A DNA stretch of 64,000 nt from positions 2,108,001-2,172,000 of the forward strand of contig NZ_JAIFAG010000001.1 of NCBI RefSeq assembly GCF_020012125.1. The letters are read 5' to 3'. Origin of the DNA: Hymenobacter psoromatis (GTDB lineage: Bacteria > Bacteroidota > Bacteroidia > Cytophagales > Hymenobacteraceae). The notes under the pieces were generated by a model that saw only the letters and a list, made by a program, of their open reading frames with translations, had not been told where the DNA came from and made no database searches. The position numbers and the translations under genes were made by a program. Shown here piece after piece: positions 36,005 to 45,170 of the stretch; positions within the stretch are counted from its first letter, which is position 1, and each line of letters begins with the position of its first letter.

Positions 36005-38500
36005 ATGGTCAAAAATCTAGTTATCGTCGAATCGCCCGCTAAGGCCAAAACCATTGAAGGCTACCTCGGCCAGGATTTCGTGGTGCGCTCCAGCTACGGG
36101 CACGTCCGCGACTTGCCTAAGGACAATAACGCCGTGGACGTAGCTAATGGCTTCAAGCCGACCTACGTGGTGGACGCCGACAAGCGCGAGCTGATTGCGC
36201 AGCTTAAAAAGCTAGCGAAGGAAGCCGAGATGGTGTGGCTGGCGAGTGACGATGACCGCGAGGGCGAAGCCATTTCGTGGCACTTGTCGGAAACCCTTAA
36301 CCTTAAGGCTGAAAAAACGAAGCGTATCGTGTTTCGGGAGATTACCAAGCCCGCTATTCTCAACGCCATTGCTAATCCACGCCAGATTAACCTTAATTTG
36401 GTAAATGCCCAACAAGCTCGCCGCGTGCTTGACCGCCTAGTGGGCTTCGAGCTGAGCCCCGTGCTGTGGCGTAAAGTGAAGGCGGGCCTCTCGGCAGGCC
36501 GCGTGCAGAGCGTGGCCGTGCGCCTGGTGGTGGACCGCGAGCGCGAAATCAATCAGCACAAATCGGCCAGCGCCTACCGGGTGATGGCCCGCTTCGATGC
36601 CGGCCAGGGCACTACGCTGGAAGCCGAGCTGCCAACCCGCTATAAAACCCGCGAGGAGGCCGAAGCCTTTTTGGCCGCCTGCATCGGGGCCACCTACCGT
36701 ATTAATAGCCTGGATAAAAAGCCGGGTAAGCGCAGCCCCGCACCGCCCTTCACGACCAGCACTTTGCAGCAGGAAGCCTCGCGTAAGCTGGGCTTTTCGG
36801 TGGCCCAGACCATGACCGTGGCCCAGAAGCTATACGAGGCTGGCCGCATCAGCTACATGCGTACCGACTCGGTGAACCTGTCGGAGGAGGCCCGCCGCAC
36901 CGCGCAGGAAGCCATCACAGCCGCCTATGGAGCCGAGTACGCGCTGGAGCGGCAGTTCAAAACCAAGTCGGCTTCGGCCCAGGAGGCGCACGAAGCCATC
37001 CGGCCCACCGATTTTACGCTGGTGAAAGCCGGGGCCGATGCCTCGGAGCAGCGCCTCTACGACCTCATCCGCAAGCGGGCGATGGGCTCGCAGATGGCCG
37101 ATGCCCAAGTGGAGCGCACCACGGCTATTATCGGCATCAGCACCCAGCCGGGCCTCACGTTTTCGGCTACTGGTGAGGTCATTACGTTTGAGGGCTTCCT
37201 GAAAGCTTACGCCGAAAGCAAGGACGACGACGACCAGCCGGCCGATGGCGAAAGCTCGTTTTCGCGGGGCCTACCCCCCCTCAGCGTAGGGCAGCCGCTA
37301 CCCTTGCAAACGCTCACTGCCACCGAGCGGTTCTCAACCCCGCCGGCCCGCTACACCGAGGCTTCTTTGGTAAAGAAACTGGAGGAAATGGGCATTGGGC
37401 GGCCCAGTACCTACGCGCCCACCATCAGTGTGGTGCAGAAGCGCGGCTACGTGGAGAAAGACTCGCGGGATGGCAAAGAACGCAAGATTTATGCCTTGGC
37501 GCTGGCAGATGGCCAGGTAAAAACCGAGCAGCGTACCGAAACCTACGGTGCGGATAAAGCCAAGCTTTTTCCAACCGATACGGCGCTGGTAGTTAATGAC
37601 TTCTTGGTCGAGCACTTCCCGGACATCGTGGATTTTCAGTTCACGGCCAAGGTGGAGGACGAGTTTGACCAGATTGCCAACGGGCGCGAGGACTGGGGGC
37701 ACATGCTGGCCGGCTTCTACGAGCCGTTTCACGCCAGCGTGGAGCGCGGGCAGGAAATTGAGCGTAGCACGCTCAGCAGCACCCGCGAGATTGGCCTGCA
37801 CCCCGAAACGGGCGAAAAAATAACCGCCCGCCTCGGCAAATATGGCCCCTACGTGGCGCTCGGCGATACCGAAGGCGAAACCAAGCCCGCTTACGCCAAC
37901 CTGCGCAAAGGCCAGTTTATCGAAACCATTACCCTCGAAGAGGCGCTGGATTTGTTCAAGCTGCCGCGCGTGGTGGGCGAGCACGAAGGTAAGGATATGA
38001 CGGCCGCGCTCGGTCGCTTCGGCCCCTACGTTCGCCACGACAGCAAATTTTATTCGCTCACTAAGGAGCAGGACCCGCATACTATCACCGGCGAGGAAGC
38101 TGTGATTCTCATCGAGGCCAAGCGTAAGGCCGACGCGGAGCGCCTCATTAAGAGCTTCGCCGAAAACCCGGATATTCAGGTACTGAACGGGCGCTTCGGC
38201 CCCTACATCGTGGCTGGCAAAAAGAACGTGAAGATTCCGAAGGGCGAAGAGCCCGTCGACCTCACCCTGGAGCGCTGCCTGGAGCTGGCCGCCGCTACCC
38301 CCGACAAGCCCACTAAGGGCGGCCGCTTCGGTAAAAAAGCCGCCGCCGAAAAGCCCGAAAAAGAAGCCGACGCCCCAGCCAAAAAAGCCGCTAAAGCGCC
38401 CACCGTAAAAGCGGCGGCAGCCAAGAAAAAGGCTCCGGCGAAGAAGCCGGCAACGGCCGCGAAGAAGGCCGCGCCCAAGAAAGCAACCGCCAGCAAGTAG
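36005..38500 (+). CDS. topA: DNA topoisomerase I with histone-H1-like C-terminal tail
   Basis: An 831-residue type IA topoisomerase that relaxes negative supercoils. The Toprim domain lies at the N-terminus ([25 protein letters not shown] with the metal acidic residues). The catalytic tyrosine is Tyr284 in RISYMRTDS. In place of four-cysteine zinc fingers the C-terminal half has Toprim C-repeats with GRFGPYV-type motifs ([33 protein letters not shown]). The last 60 or so residues are an Ala/Lys/Pro tail ([19 protein letters not shown]), like bacterial histone-H1 homologues, probably for DNA binding. Confidence 0.96.
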   Translation: MVKNLVIVESPAKAKTIEGYLGQDFVVRSSYGHVRDLPKDNNAVDVANGFKPTYVVDADKRELIAQLKKLAKEAEMVWLASDDDREGEAISWHLSETLNLKAEKTKRIVFREITKPAILNAIANPRQINLNLVNAQQARRVLDRLVGFELSPVLWRKVKAGLSAGRVQSVAVRLVVDREREINQHKSASAYRVMARFDAGQGTTLEAELPTRYKTREEAEAFLAACIGATYRINSLDKKPGKRSPAPPFTTSTLQQEASRKLGFSVAQTMTVAQKLYEAGRISYMRTDSVNLSEEARRTAQEAITAAYGAEYALERQFKTKSASAQEAHEAIRPTDFTLVKAGADASEQRLYDLIRKRAMGSQMADAQVERTTAIIGISTQPGLTFSATGEVITFEGFLKAYAESKDDDDQPADGESSFSRGLPPLSVGQPLPLQTLTATERFSTPPARYTEASLVKKLEEMGIGRPSTYAPTISVVQKRGYVEKDSRDGKERKIYALALADGQVKTEQRTETYGADKAKLFPTDTALVVNDFLVEHFPDIVDFQFTAKVEDEFDQIANGREDWGHMLAGFYEPFHASVERGQEIERSTLSSTREIGLHPETGEKITARLGKYGPYVALGDTEGETKPAYANLRKGQFIETITLEEALDLFKLPRVVGEHEGKDMTAALGRFGPYVRHDSKFYSLTKEQDPHTITGEEAVILIEAKRKADAERLIKSFAENPDIQVLNGRFGPYIVAGKKNVKIPKGEEPVDLTLERCLELAAATPDKPTKGGRFGKKAAAEKPEKEADAPAKKAAKAPTVKAAAAKKKAPAKKPATAAKKAAPKKATASK

Positions 38501-38521
38501 CTTAAATCGTCAGTGTTAAGT

Positions 38522-38553
38522 AAGAAATCCCGCCCGAAACGGCGGGATTTCTT
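38522..38553 (+). terminator. Intrinsic terminator after topA
   Basis: A perfect 13-base stem (AAGAAATCCCGCC with its complement), six-base loop, ending GATTTCTT. It lies 22 bases after the topA stop. Confidence 0.85.
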
Positions 38554-38607
38554 GGTGTATAACTTCGCGTTAATTCGGCGTTGAGTGGGCAGTTATACTT
38601 TAGCCCT

Positions 38608-39447
38608 ATGCTTACTATTCGCCTGGCGCTGGCCGGCTTGGCTTTATTGCTTGCCCCTACCCCCCCTGGCCCGGTTTATCCGTGGCTGGCGACGCCGCCC
38701 GCGCCAGCGCAACGGCTGGCGCAGCGTGTGGCCCCGCCGCCGGGCAGCCGGCGCGTAGCCCTGGCACCGGGCTCGTGGGGCGAGTGGCTGCGCGGGCTAC
38801 CCCTACGGGCTGCGGGCACCCCAGCGAGGCTATACAACGGGCAATTGAAAACCAACCAGGCCGTAGTGGCCGCCGTGGTGGATATTGACCCCGGCACCAA
38901 GGACTTGCAGCAGTGCGCCGATGCCGTGATGCGCCTGCGGGCCGAGTATTTATTCAGCGTTCATCCTGCTAAAATTCACTTTCACCTGACGACCGGCTAC
39001 GATGCCTGGTTTTCGGATTTCGTGGCCGGACGCACATTTCGGGTGAAGGGCGAGCAGGTGCTGCCCGCCCCCAAGCCGGCCGAGCCCCCTACCCACGCGG
39101 CGCTGATGCGCTACCTGCTGCCGGTGTTCGGCTACGCGGGTACGCTGTCGCTGAGCCGCGAGGTGCAGCCGGTGCCACTGGCCGAGGTGCAGCCCGGCGA
39201 TGTGCTGGTGCACGGCGGCTACCCCGGCCACGCCGTGCTGGTAGCCGACGTGGCCACCAACCCGCGCACCGGCCAGCGCTACCTGCTGCTGGTTCAGAGT
39301 TATATGCCGGCCCAAAGCATTCATCTGCTGCGCAATGTAGACCAGCCGACGCTGGGCGCGTGGTTTGCCGTGCCAAACCCAGCCGCAAGGGAATTCGCCA
39401 CGCCCGAGTGGTTGTTTGCCAGCACCGAGCTAGGGCGCTTCGACTAG
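38608..39447 (+). CDS. DUF4846 family exported protein
   Basis: The ATG at 38608 gives 279 residues with a hydrophobic N-terminal signal (about 3-18); a TTG nine codons earlier is less likely. The DUF4846 domain (about 55-270) is recognised by GSWGEWLRGLPL, the LYNG start of a strand, QCADAVMRLRAEYL, IHFHLTTGYDAWF and, late, LAEVQPGDVLVHGGYPGHAVLVADVA. The late block has a histidine within a beta-hairpin that resembles NlpC/P60-like folds, but catalytic function is unproven. Its stop codon overlaps that of the opposing HAD gene in CTAG. Confidence 0.82.
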   Translation: MLTIRLALAGLALLLAPTPPGPVYPWLATPPAPAQRLAQRVAPPPGSRRVALAPGSWGEWLRGLPLRAAGTPARLYNGQLKTNQAVVAAVVDIDPGTKDLQQCADAVMRLRAEYLFSVHPAKIHFHLTTGYDAWFSDFVAGRTFRVKGEQVLPAPKPAEPPTHAALMRYLLPVFGYAGTLSLSREVQPVPLAEVQPGDVLVHGGYPGHAVLVADVATNPRTGQRYLLLVQSYMPAQSIHLLRNVDQPTLGAWFAVPNPAAREFATPEWLFASTELGRFD

Positions 39448-40115
39448 CGACCCCTACCCCCCTTGATTGCCTGAATGCCAGCCGCCGTTAGCTCCGAGAA
39501 ATCCTGAATTACGCGGTCGGCCAAGCGCAAATCCTGACCTGGCGAGTGCGGACTGGCGTAGCCCACGCAGTAGATGCCGGCCGCTTTGGCGGCGGCCACG
39601 CCGTTGGCCGAGTCTTCGATAACGATGCACTGCGTGACGGGCGTTTCGGCCAGCGCTGCCGCGTGCAGGAAAATGGCCGGGTTGGGCTTGGATTGCACGA
39701 AGTCTTCGCCGCTCACCACGTGCGCAAAGTATGGAGCCAACTCAAAGCGGCTGAAGACCCGCGCAATCGTGGCCTTGGAGGCCGAGGAAGCCAGCACCAG
39801 CTGCACAGCGTGGGCGCGCAAATCTTCGAGGAGGACGCGCACGCCGGGTAGCAAATCCAGGTTGGGGTCGTGGTCAAAAATCTCATTAAACAACGCCCGC
39901 TTGCGCAGCAGCAGGCTTTCTACGTCGGCCGCTAGGCCATATTCGCGCTTAAGCTGCTGAAATACGTTGCGCGTAGACGAGCCCAGGAAGGAATCATATT
40001 CGGCCTTAGGAACGTCAATGCCCAACTCGGCGAAGTGCGTGAGAAACGCTTGGTGATGAATAGGCTCGGTGTCGATAATGACACCATCCATGTCGAAGAT
40101 TACGGTGCGAATCAT
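39444..40115 (-). CDS. HAD-superfamily phosphatase (beta-phosphoglucomutase/GPP-like)
   Basis: The ATG at 40115 gives 223 residues beginning IRTVIFDMDGVIIDTEP, with nucleophile Asp8 and acid/base Asp10; an ATG at 40136 is an alternative. Motif II is VLASSAS, the motif III lysine is in QSKPNPAIFL and motif IV is IEDSANGV. The helical cap after motif I (HQAFLTHFAELGI) places it in subfamily I, near beta-phosphoglucomutases and sugar-phosphate phosphatases. The substrate is not determined. Confidence 0.9.
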   Translation of the reverse strand: MIRTVIFDMDGVIIDTEPIHHQAFLTHFAELGIDVPKAEYDSFLGSSTRNVFQQLKREYGLAADVESLLLRKRALFNEIFDHDPNLDLLPGVRVLLEDLRAHAVQLVLASSASKATIARVFSRFELAPYFAHVVSGEDFVQSKPNPAIFLHAAALAETPVTQCIVIEDSANGVAAAKAAGIYCVGYASPHSPGQDLRLADRVIQDFSELTAAGIQAIKGGRGR

Positions 40116-40310
40116 AGGGCCGGCCGCGGGGGCCATGAGTTGGGGCAAAGGTACCGGGCCGGCGGCCAGACTTGGGTAGACAGCGTAATTTGCGGCCTCA
40201 AGAGAGTAGTAAAAATGAGAAATTAAACGGGGGCTCATGCAAAATTGCTTGTCATTGCCTAACCACCCTCAAGTATTAATTTATCATTTTTAATTTCTAT
40301 TCTGCGCCGC

Positions 40311-41324
40311 ATGAATTTATTTTCCTATGCCACCCTGGCTGGCTACGAGTGGCAGCACCCGCACCTACTGCTGCTGCTGGCGCTGGTGCTGCTGCTGCCG
40401 CTGCTACGCGGGCTGCTGGCCCGGCGGCGGCGGCAGGTAGTGGTAGCCTTCGGGTCGGGCGGCCTGCGGCCCGACTGGCGGGCGGGCCTACGCTTCGTGC
40501 CTACCCTGGTGCTAAGCCTGAGCCTGGCACTGCTGGTGCTGGCTGCCGCCCGCCCCCAGCGCCCCAGCGAGCACCTGACCCAAACCGGTCGCGGCATTGA
40601 TATCATCCTGGCGCTCGACGTATCGGGCAGCATGGAAATTGAGGACTTGAAGCCTACCCGTCTGGCGGCAGCCAAGCGCCTGGCAGCCAGCTTCGTGCGC
40701 AGCCGGGCTGGCGACCGCCTGGGCCTGGTAGCCTTTGCCGGGCAGGCTTATTCGCTGGTGCCGCTCACCACGGACTACGACCTATTACTTACTAATCTGG
40801 CCAGCCTGCGCCCCGGCCTGATTGCCGACGACGGCACGGCCATTGGCACGGCACTGGGCGTGGCCATTAACCGCCTGCGCGAGTCGCGGGCCAAATCCAG
40901 GGTGTGCGTGCTGCTCTCCGATGGCGAGAGCAACGCGGGCAGCCTCGACCCCCTGCTGGCTGCACAGCTGGCCCACGCTTACGGTATTCGACTCTATACC
41001 ATTGGCTTAGGAGAAGATGGCTTCGTGCCCTACGGCCGCGACTCGCTCACCGGCAAGCCGCGCTACGTGCAAACCCGCCTCGACGAAACGACCATGCGCC
41101 AGCTGGCCCAGGCCGCCGATGGCCGCTTTTTTCGGGCCGCCGACAACGCCGCGCTCAAGCAGGTATTTGGGGAGATTGACCGGCTCGAAAAGTCTGATAT
41201 TCGCACTCAGCGCTACCGTAGCGTACAGGATTTTTACCGACCTTACCTAGGCTGGGGCATCTTGTTCTGGCTGCTCTGGCTGGCCTCAAAAAGCACGTTT
41301 ATGAGTAATGTACTAGAAGATTAA
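40311..41324 (+). CDS. batA: BatA-type VWA-domain membrane protein
   Basis: A 337-residue inner-membrane protein with helices near 18-36, 62-80 and 312-330. Between the second and third is a von Willebrand A domain with a complete MIDAS: DVSGSM (Asp103, Ser105, Ser107), a threonine in DDGTAIG and DGESN. This is the layout of BatA in Bacteroidota aerotolerance operons (moxR-batABCDE). No batB or moxR is adjacent here; yggS follows by 11 bases. A MoxR-like/VWA pair is encoded separately at 57.8-60.6 kb. Confidence 0.85.
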   Translation: MNLFSYATLAGYEWQHPHLLLLLALVLLLPLLRGLLARRRRQVVVAFGSGGLRPDWRAGLRFVPTLVLSLSLALLVLAAARPQRPSEHLTQTGRGIDIILALDVSGSMEIEDLKPTRLAAAKRLAASFVRSRAGDRLGLVAFAGQAYSLVPLTTDYDLLLTNLASLRPGLIADDGTAIGTALGVAINRLRESRAKSRVCVLLSDGESNAGSLDPLLAAQLAHAYGIRLYTIGLGEDGFVPYGRDSLTGKPRYVQTRLDETTMRQLAQAADGRFFRAADNAALKQVFGEIDRLEKSDIRTQRYRSVQDFYRPYLGWGILFWLLWLASKSTFMSNVLED

Positions 41325-41335
41325 ATAGTAAATAA

Positions 41336-42004
41336 ATGTCTATCGCTGAAAATATCGCCGCTTTCGAGCAAAAGCTAGCCGGCACCACTGCCCGCTTAGT
41401 CGTCGTCACTAAAACCCACCCTGTGGAAAAGCTGCGCGAGGCTTACGCGGCCGGGGCGCGCGTTTTTGGCGAAAACCGGGTGCAGGAAATGGCCGCCAAA
41501 CAGCCCGAGCTGCCCGCCGACGTGGAGTGGCACCAGATTGGCCAGCTGCAAACCAATAAGGTGAAGTACCTCGCGCCCTTCGTGCACACCGTGGAAAGCG
41601 TGGATAGCCTGCGCCTGCTGCAAGAACTGGACCGGCAGGCTGCCCGCCACAACCGGGTTATTCGGGGCCTGCTGCAATTTCACATTGCGCAGGAGGAAAC
41701 CAAAACCGGACTCTCGCTGCCCGAAGCGGAGGAAATTTTGCAATCAACTGCCTACCAAGCGCTGCGTCATGTGCGCCTGACCGGCGTGATGGGCATCGCC
41801 ACCAACTCGCCGGATGAGACACTGGTGCGCGGTGAATTTCAACAGCTGCGCCAGTATTTTGAGCATTTAAAGACAACTTATTTTGCCCAAGATAAGGAGT
41901 TTCGGGAAATTTCGATGGGGATGAGCGCCGACTACCCCTGGGCGCTGGCCGAGGGTAGCACACTCATTCGGGTAGGAAGCGCCATTTTCGGTAGTCGTGG
42001 TTAA
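41336..42004 (+). CDS. YggS-family PLP homeostasis protein
   Basis: A 222-residue fold-type III barrel protein. Lys26 in VVVTKTHPVEKL binds PLP; FGENRVQEM, WHQIGQLQTNK and the SMGMSADYPWA phosphate-binding block are all present. The family (PLPBP/YggS) buffers pyridoxal phosphate and affects amino-acid metabolism rather than catalysing a known reaction. It lies between batA and an esterase gene, with gaps of a few bases. Confidence 0.95.
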   Translation: MSIAENIAAFEQKLAGTTARLVVVTKTHPVEKLREAYAAGARVFGENRVQEMAAKQPELPADVEWHQIGQLQTNKVKYLAPFVHTVESVDSLRLLQELDRQAARHNRVIRGLLQFHIAQEETKTGLSLPEAEEILQSTAYQALRHVRLTGVMGIATNSPDETLVRGEFQQLRQYFEHLKTTYFAQDKEFREISMGMSADYPWALAEGSTLIRVGSAIFGSRG

Positions 42005-42010
42005 GTAGTT

Positions 42011-42688
42011 TTGGAGCAGCATTTTACCGTTAGCCGCACGGCGCGCTACCAGCAGCTGGGTGAGCTATCGCCCACCACTACCCAGCTGTGGCTGGTGCTG
42101 CACGGCTATGGGCAGCTGGCCGAATATTTTATTCGGCACTTCGCGGCGCTGCACACCGCCGACCCGGCCGGTACGGTTATCGTGGCCCCGGAAGCGCTTT
42201 CGCGCTTCTACCTCTCCGGCACCGGCGGGCGCGTGGGAGCCTCGTGGATGACCCGGGCCGACCGCCTGGCTGAAATCGAAGACCAGGCCGCTTACCTGGA
42301 CGCGCTGCTCGGCCACCTGCTGGCAGTGGCCCCGGCTGCTGTTCGGCTAACGGTACTGGGCTTTTCGCAGGGCACGGCCACGGCGAGCCGCTGGCTGGCG
42401 CGGGCGGTGAACCGCTGGCGGCCGGAGCGACTTATTTTGTGGGCCGGCGACTTTCCAGCTGATATTGAAGCAGATAATGCCCGGCAATTGCTAGCTGGCC
42501 TACCCGTAGCGCTGGTGAGCGGCGAGCAGGACGAGTACGTGAGCGCCGCGGTGGCAGGCGCGCAGGCGGCGGTACTGCAAGCGCACGGCGCGCGGGTCAG
42601 CCGGCACTCATTTGTGGGCGGGCACACACTGCACGCCGACTTACTGCGCCAGCTGCACACAGGCCCTACCCCCTCTACGGAGCCGTGA
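42011..42688 (+). CDS. Alpha/beta hydrolase, phospholipase/carboxylesterase-like
   Basis: A 225-residue cytoplasmic protein starting at a TTG six bases after the yggS stop. The motifs are LVLHGYGQLAEYF (oxyanion), nucleophile LGFSQGTA (Ser119), a likely acid in SGEQDEYV, and a histidine in VGGHTLHADLL. This fits the small serine esterase family (PF02230-like). No signal peptide. It probably belongs to the batA-yggS unit. Confidence 0.83.
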   Translation: MEQHFTVSRTARYQQLGELSPTTTQLWLVLHGYGQLAEYFIRHFAALHTADPAGTVIVAPEALSRFYLSGTGGRVGASWMTRADRLAEIEDQAAYLDALLGHLLAVAPAAVRLTVLGFSQGTATASRWLARAVNRWRPERLILWAGDFPADIEADNARQLLAGLPVALVSGEQDEYVSAAVAGAQAAVLQAHGARVSRHSFVGGHTLHADLLRQLHTGPTPSTEP

Positions 42689-42694
42689 GCGCGC

Positions 42695-43438
42695 TTACTG
42701 AGTCCGCTTTACGGTGGTGGCAGCCGCTTGGGCGGCCGGGAATATGATGACCTCGGCAATCTGCACGTGCGGCGGGCGCGTGACTATAAACTGAATCAGG
42801 TCGGCGATATCAGCGGCTTGCAGGGGCTGCAAGCCTTTGTAGACGCTGGCGGCCCGGTCTTCATCACCCTTGAAGCGGACTTCCGAAAACTCGGTTTCAA
42901 CCATGCCGGGGGCTACCTCGGCTACCCGGATGCCACGGGGCAGCAAGTCGAGCCGCATAGTGCGCGTGAGCATAGCCACAGCAGCCTTAGAAGCGCAGTA
43001 CACATTGCCGTTGGCGTAAGCCTCGTGGCCAGCAATGGAGCCAATATTGACAATGAATCCACCCTCGCCCATGCGCGGCAACACGGCGCGGCTCACGTAG
43101 AGCAGGCCCTTCACGTTACCATCGAGCATGGCATCCCAGTCGGCCGGGTCGCCGTCCTGAATCGAGGCCAGCCCGTGGGCATTACCGGCGTTGTTGATGA
43201 GCACGTCTACGTGGGCAAACTCGGCTGGCAACCCGGCCACGGCAGCCTCCACGGCAGCCCGGTCGCGCACATCAAAGGTCAGCTGGTGCACCGGGGTAGG
43301 CGCTACCTCTTGTGCCAACTCAGCCAGCCGCTCGCCGCGCCGGCCAGTAATAACTAGTTGAAAGCCAGCTTTGGCCAAAGCCACGGCCGTAGCGCGACCA
43401 ATACCCGACGAAGCGCCCGTAACAAATGCAGTTTTCAT
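42695..43438 (-). CDS. Short-chain dehydrogenase/reductase, YdfG-like
   Basis: A 247-residue classical SDR. TGASSGIG (7-14) binds NAD(P), NNAG follows at about 82-85, and the catalytic set is Ser134, Tyr147 and Lys151 (YCASKAAV). The VAPGMVETEFSEVRFKGD segment is typical of the YdfG group, which reduces 3-hydroxy acids such as L-allo-threonine. The likely cofactor is NADP, given TGRRGERL after strand two. Confidence 0.92.
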   Translation of the reverse strand: MKTAFVTGASSGIGRATAVALAKAGFQLVITGRRGERLAELAQEVAPTPVHQLTFDVRDRAAVEAAVAGLPAEFAHVDVLINNAGNAHGLASIQDGDPADWDAMLDGNVKGLLYVSRAVLPRMGEGGFIVNIGSIAGHEAYANGNVYCASKAAVAMLTRTMRLDLLPRGIRVAEVAPGMVETEFSEVRFKGDEDRAASVYKGLQPLQAADIADLIQFIVTRPPHVQIAEVIIFPAAQAAATTVKRTQ

Positions 43439-43525
43439 ATGGATTTAAGCTATTGGCCAGTAACTAGTAGCGTCATTCAACAAGAAGCTGTCAGCCGATA
43501 GCTATCAGCTAACAACTAAAATTTT

Positions 43526-44305
43526 CTATTCAATATTCAAGTACAGCGTTACCGTGTTCGTGCGCAGGCTTTGCAGGCTATTGCTGTACTGATTGTTGCG
43601 CGGGTCCAGCACATTGCGCAGGCCGTGCGAGAAACGTAGCTCGGGCCCGAATTTGAAGTACGGATAAAATAAGTCGAGCCCTACCCCGTATTCCAGCAGC
43701 AGGTCGTTGCGCACTACGTTGAGTTGGTTGATGGCCGGCGTATTCTGGCGCTGCGTTACGGCCGTGCTGGATTTCAGGCCGCCAATCATATAAAAGCGCG
43801 TGTTGCGGCGGCGGTTCGACTGGTACTTGAGCAGCAGCGGCAACTCCAGCTGCGTGGTACCTACCTCCTGCGTGCGAATGGTGTCGGGCTGGCCCGCGCC
43901 GACGCTCTTAAACTCAACCCGGCGGGTCAGGAAGGTGAGCCCAGGGGTGAAACGCAGGTGAAAGGGCGTACCAGGATTACCTAGCCTAATGTCACCGATA
44001 AACCCAACTCCGAAACCCGGGCTGATAATGGAATTGGCCGATACGCCCCGGCCCTGCTGGGCAGCCGTGAAATAGGCATTCGACTGCTCGATGAAAAACC
44101 GCGAGAAGTTGGGCGCGATATAAATGCCAGGCCGAAAAAACCGGTCGTTGTAGTTAGGCAGGTTATCCACCGTAATACCCCTGATTTTGCCTTTATGGCC
44201 GCGGTCAATGTCGTCGCTACGCTTGCGCTGGGCCAGCGCCGGGCCCGCCACCAGCAGCAGTACCAGTAGTAGCCCTACCCCCCCCCACCGGCCGGACGCC
44301 CTCAC
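43526..44305 (-). CDS. porT: PorT-family outer-membrane beta-barrel protein (type IX secretion)
   Basis: A GTG at 44303-44305, overlapping the ubiE stop in GTGA, gives 259 residues with a signal peptide (LLLVLLLVAGPALAQ). An ATG 16 codons earlier would overlap ubiE by 52 bases. The rest is an eight-stranded barrel pattern: GIYIAPNFSRFFIEQ, LGNPGTPFHLRFTPGLTFL, GTTQLELPLLLKYQSNRR, and ending in an aromatic-charged strand LYLNIE. The ubiE-porT order is conserved in Bacteroidota. PorT/SprT is needed for type IX secretion and, in gliders, motility. Confidence 0.85.
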   Translation of the reverse strand: MRASGRWGGVGLLLVLLLVAGPALAQRKRSDDIDRGHKGKIRGITVDNLPNYNDRFFRPGIYIAPNFSRFFIEQSNAYFTAAQQGRGVSANSIISPGFGVGFIGDIRLGNPGTPFHLRFTPGLTFLTRRVEFKSVGAGQPDTIRTQEVGTTQLELPLLLKYQSNRRRNTRFYMIGGLKSSTAVTQRQNTPAINQLNVVRNDLLLEYGVGLDLFYPYFKFGPELRFSHGLRNVLDPRNNQYSNSLQSLRTNTVTLYLNIE

Positions 44306-45030
44306 TTTTGGGCCGTGTAAATGGAGCTGATACCAAACGTAAGGGGTTGCCATGCAGGATTGATAAAGCCGACGCGACCCAGAATGGCCACGAACTCGGC
44401 ACCGTCGGGGAAAGCCTGCACCGACGCGGGCAGGTAGGTGTACGCGCTCTGGTCTTTGGAAATAACTTTGCCAAAGACCGGCAGCACCCGGCTAAAGTAA
44501 AAATTGTAAGCTTGCTTGAGCGGAAACGCCGTGGGCTTGCTGAATTCCAGAATTACGAGCTTGCCACCCGGCCGTAGCACGCGGCGCATCTCGGATAGCC
44601 CACGCTCCAAGTGCGCAAAGTTGCGCACCCCGAACGAAGCCGTAACGGCATCGAAAGAATCGTCCGCAAACGGTAGGTCTTCTGAATCGGCCAGTTCCAG
44701 CCGGATGCGATGGCCGAGCTTTTTGGCGGCTAGCTTCTGGCGGCCCACTTCCAGCATGCCAGCCGAAATGTCCACACCCGTTACCTGGGCATCGGGTGCG
44801 GCGGCACGCAGCGTTTCAATGGCGAAGTCGGCCGTGCCAGTGGCGATATCCAGGATGCGGGCTGGCCGTAACTCTTTCAATTTATTCACGGCCTGGCGGC
44901 GCCAGTAGATATCCGTGCCCGCGCTCAGAAAGTGGTTCAGGAAATCATATTTGCCGGCAATGTTGTCAAACATGCGGGCCACCTGCGATTTCTTGTCAGC
45001 GGCGTCTTCTTTGTAGGGTACTACGGCCAT
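44302..45030 (-). CDS. ubiE: Menaquinone methyltransferase UbiE/MenG
   Basis: A 242-residue SAM-dependent methyltransferase. The signatures are FDNIAGKYDFLNHFLSAGTD at the start, motif I LDIATGTADFA, and the UbiE block ASFGVRNF with LRPGGKLVILEFS. In a Bacteroidota it would methylate demethylmenaquinone in the last step of menaquinone synthesis. It is coupled to porT by a GTGA overlap. Confidence 0.96.
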   Translation of the reverse strand: MAVVPYKEDAADKKSQVARMFDNIAGKYDFLNHFLSAGTDIYWRRQAVNKLKELRPARILDIATGTADFAIETLRAAAPDAQVTGVDISAGMLEVGRQKLAAKKLGHRIRLELADSEDLPFADDSFDAVTASFGVRNFAHLERGLSEMRRVLRPGGKLVILEFSKPTAFPLKQAYNFYFSRVLPVFGKVISKDQSAYTYLPASVQAFPDGAEFVAILGRVGFINPAWQPLTFGISSIYTAQK

Positions 45031-45074
45031 AGGGGGAGTGCAAAGAACGGCAGCGCGCCGCGAAAATTGCGTGA

Positions 45075-45096
45075 GGAGCGTTTAGCTAAACGCTCC
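45075..45096. repeat. Perfect 22-bp palindrome upstream of ubiE
   Basis: GGAGCGTTTAG directly followed by its complement, without a loop, 45 bases upstream of the ubiE start. It lies between the PorE-like terminator and ubiE and could be an operator or a second hairpin. Confidence 0.5.
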
Positions 45097-45117
45097 CGCC
45101 AGCTAGCAGGACAAAAA

Positions 45118-45144
45118 AACGGCCGGACTGTTCGTCCGGCCGTT
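45118..45144 (-). terminator. Intrinsic terminator after the PorE-like gene
   Basis: An 11-base perfect stem (AACGGCCGGAC with its complement) and five-base loop, flanked on the minus strand by a run of T after it and a run of A before it. It separates the PorE-like gene from ubiE. Confidence 0.85.
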
Positions 45145-45170
45145 CGCTTTTTTTGAAAAAGTCACCCGTG

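Noticed and set aside
42006-42013. TAGTTTTG promoter box before the esterase gene
   Set aside because: It overlaps the esterase TTG start and lies a few bases after the yggS stop, so it is more likely chance within an operon junction.
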